A stretch of 6,714 nucleotides of DNA from Planctomycetota bacterium (GTDB lineage: Bacteria; Planctomycetota; Planctomycetia; Isosphaerales; Isosphaeraceae), in the NCBI GenBank assembly GCA_021778575.1, contig JAJYCH010000272.1, positions 1 to 6,714 on the forward strand, in the 5' to 3' direction. Within the stretch, counting starts at the first letter, position 1; the number at the start of each line of letters is the position of its first letter. The notes below the pieces were generated by a model. It was not told the DNA's origin. It was given only the letters and a program-made list of their open reading frames with translations, and ran no database searches. Shown piece by piece: positions 6,305-6,714 of the stretch. A program made the position numbers and the translations under genes.

Positions 6305-6375
6305 GTTGTGATTTTTTGATCATTTCAGTCCATTCTTGATCGGTCTTCGACTTTAGCGAGCGAGGCACACCCTCC
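6305..6375 (+). other. Short intergenic gap between epimerase and PLP-enzyme genes
   Basis: 71 bp with a T6 run at 6312-6317 but no GC-rich stem before it, so no intrinsic terminator is supported. GAGG at 6362-6365 lies 10 nt before GTG 6376 and is a plausible ribosome binding site. Confidence 0.5.
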
Positions 6376-6714
6376 GTGAATATCCCGATCCAGCATGGTG
6401 GCAATCCGTGGGAGATTCGTCGGCGGCTCGGGCTGGGCTCTGCGCCGCTGCTCGACTTCTCGGCGACGCTCAACCCGCTCGGGCCGCCTTCAGGGGCTCT
6501 GGAAGCGGCTCGGTCGGCGATCGGGCAAGCGGGGATTTATCCCGAGCCGGGTTGCCCTCGGCTGGTCGAGCGGCTGGCCGAATTCCATCAGATTCCCACC
6601 GATCGGGTGATCGTCGGGGCGGGGGCGACCGAACTGATCGGTCTGATCGGCGAATCGCTCCGAGAAGTTCTGGCCTTTCACGCTCAGGCTCTCGGTGATC
6701 CGGGAAAGCCGCTG
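6376..6714 (+). CDS. cobD: CobD/CobC-type threonine-phosphate decarboxylase family PLP enzyme (partial, cut by right edge)
   Basis: First 113 codons of a fold-type I PLP aminotransferase-like protein. The N-terminus carries HGGNPWEIRRRLG (7-19), then LDFSATLNPLGPP (26-38), YPEPGCPRLVERLAEFH (55-71) and VIVGAGATELI (78-88). The HGGN plus DFSxxxNPLGPP combination is the signature of L-threonine-O-3-phosphate decarboxylase (CobD in Salmonella, CobC in Pseudomonas). That enzyme supplies aminopropanol phosphate for the cobalamin nucleotide loop. Histidinol-phosphate aminotransferase (HisC) is the nearest alternative but usually lacks the HGGN start. The PLP-binding lysine lies beyond the window. 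The start is GTG 6376: a TGA stop in frame at 6337-6339 leaves no other ATG, GTG or TTG between, and GAGG precedes it. Neighbouring cobalamin genes, if present, would be to the right. No cobalamin-riboswitch signature was seen upstream. Confidence 0.85.
   Translation, partial: MNIPIQHGGNPWEIRRRLGLGSAPLLDFSATLNPLGPPSGALEAARSAIGQAGIYPEPGCPRLVERLAEFHQIPTDRVIVGAGATELIGLIGESLREVLAFHAQALGDPGKPL

Noticed and set aside
6305..6340. Intrinsic terminator after the epimerase
   Set aside because: A T6 run is present but no stable GC-rich hairpin precedes it.

Overview
The window reads as ordinary chromosomal DNA from a GC-rich bacterium. Codons strongly favour G/C in the third position, and the gene content (a bacterial GH3-family acyl-adenylating enzyme, a PmtA-like methyltransferase, a SWIM-finger SNF2 helicase) suggests a planctomycete, perhaps of the Isosphaeraceae. 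That assignment is inference from gene content and style; there is no rRNA or marker gene to settle it. No RNA gene, insertion sequence, phage gene or CRISPR array was seen.

Left part (1-4816, minus strand). Four genes point the same way with short gaps. In transcription order they are: an alpha/beta hydrolase (4816-3938), a class I SAM methyltransferase resembling phospholipid/ornithine-lipid N-methyltransferases (3874-3275), a GH3-family ATP-dependent acyl-adenylase/amidase (3255-1672), and a SNF2-family helicase with an N-terminal SWIM zinc finger (1597 to beyond the left edge). The gaps are 63, 19 and 74 bp, so they look like one transcription unit. The first three encode a hydrolase, a methyl-transfer enzyme and an amide-forming enzyme, and could form a small pathway for an amino-acid-containing, N-methylated lipid. 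This is the most interesting hypothesis in the window and is not proven by sequence.

Middle (4817-5329). A 513-bp divergent intergenic region separates the minus-strand operon from the plus-strand genes. It carries weak promoter-like hexamers, a 7-bp inverted repeat, a perfect 10-bp palindrome and a small tandem repeat, but no convincing gene.

Right part (5330-6714, plus strand). A complete TIGR01777-type NAD(P)-binding epimerase-like protein (YfcH/SDR39U1 family) is followed 71 bp later by the first 113 codons of a CobD/CobC-type PLP enzyme (threonine-phosphate decarboxylase family, cobalamin side chain), cut by the right edge. The epimerase has no visible Shine-Dalgarno sequence but has a TATATT hexamer at the spacing expected for a leaderless mRNA.

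Long plus-strand open frames opposite the minus-strand genes (up to 589 codons) are antisense shadows typical of GC-rich coding DNA.
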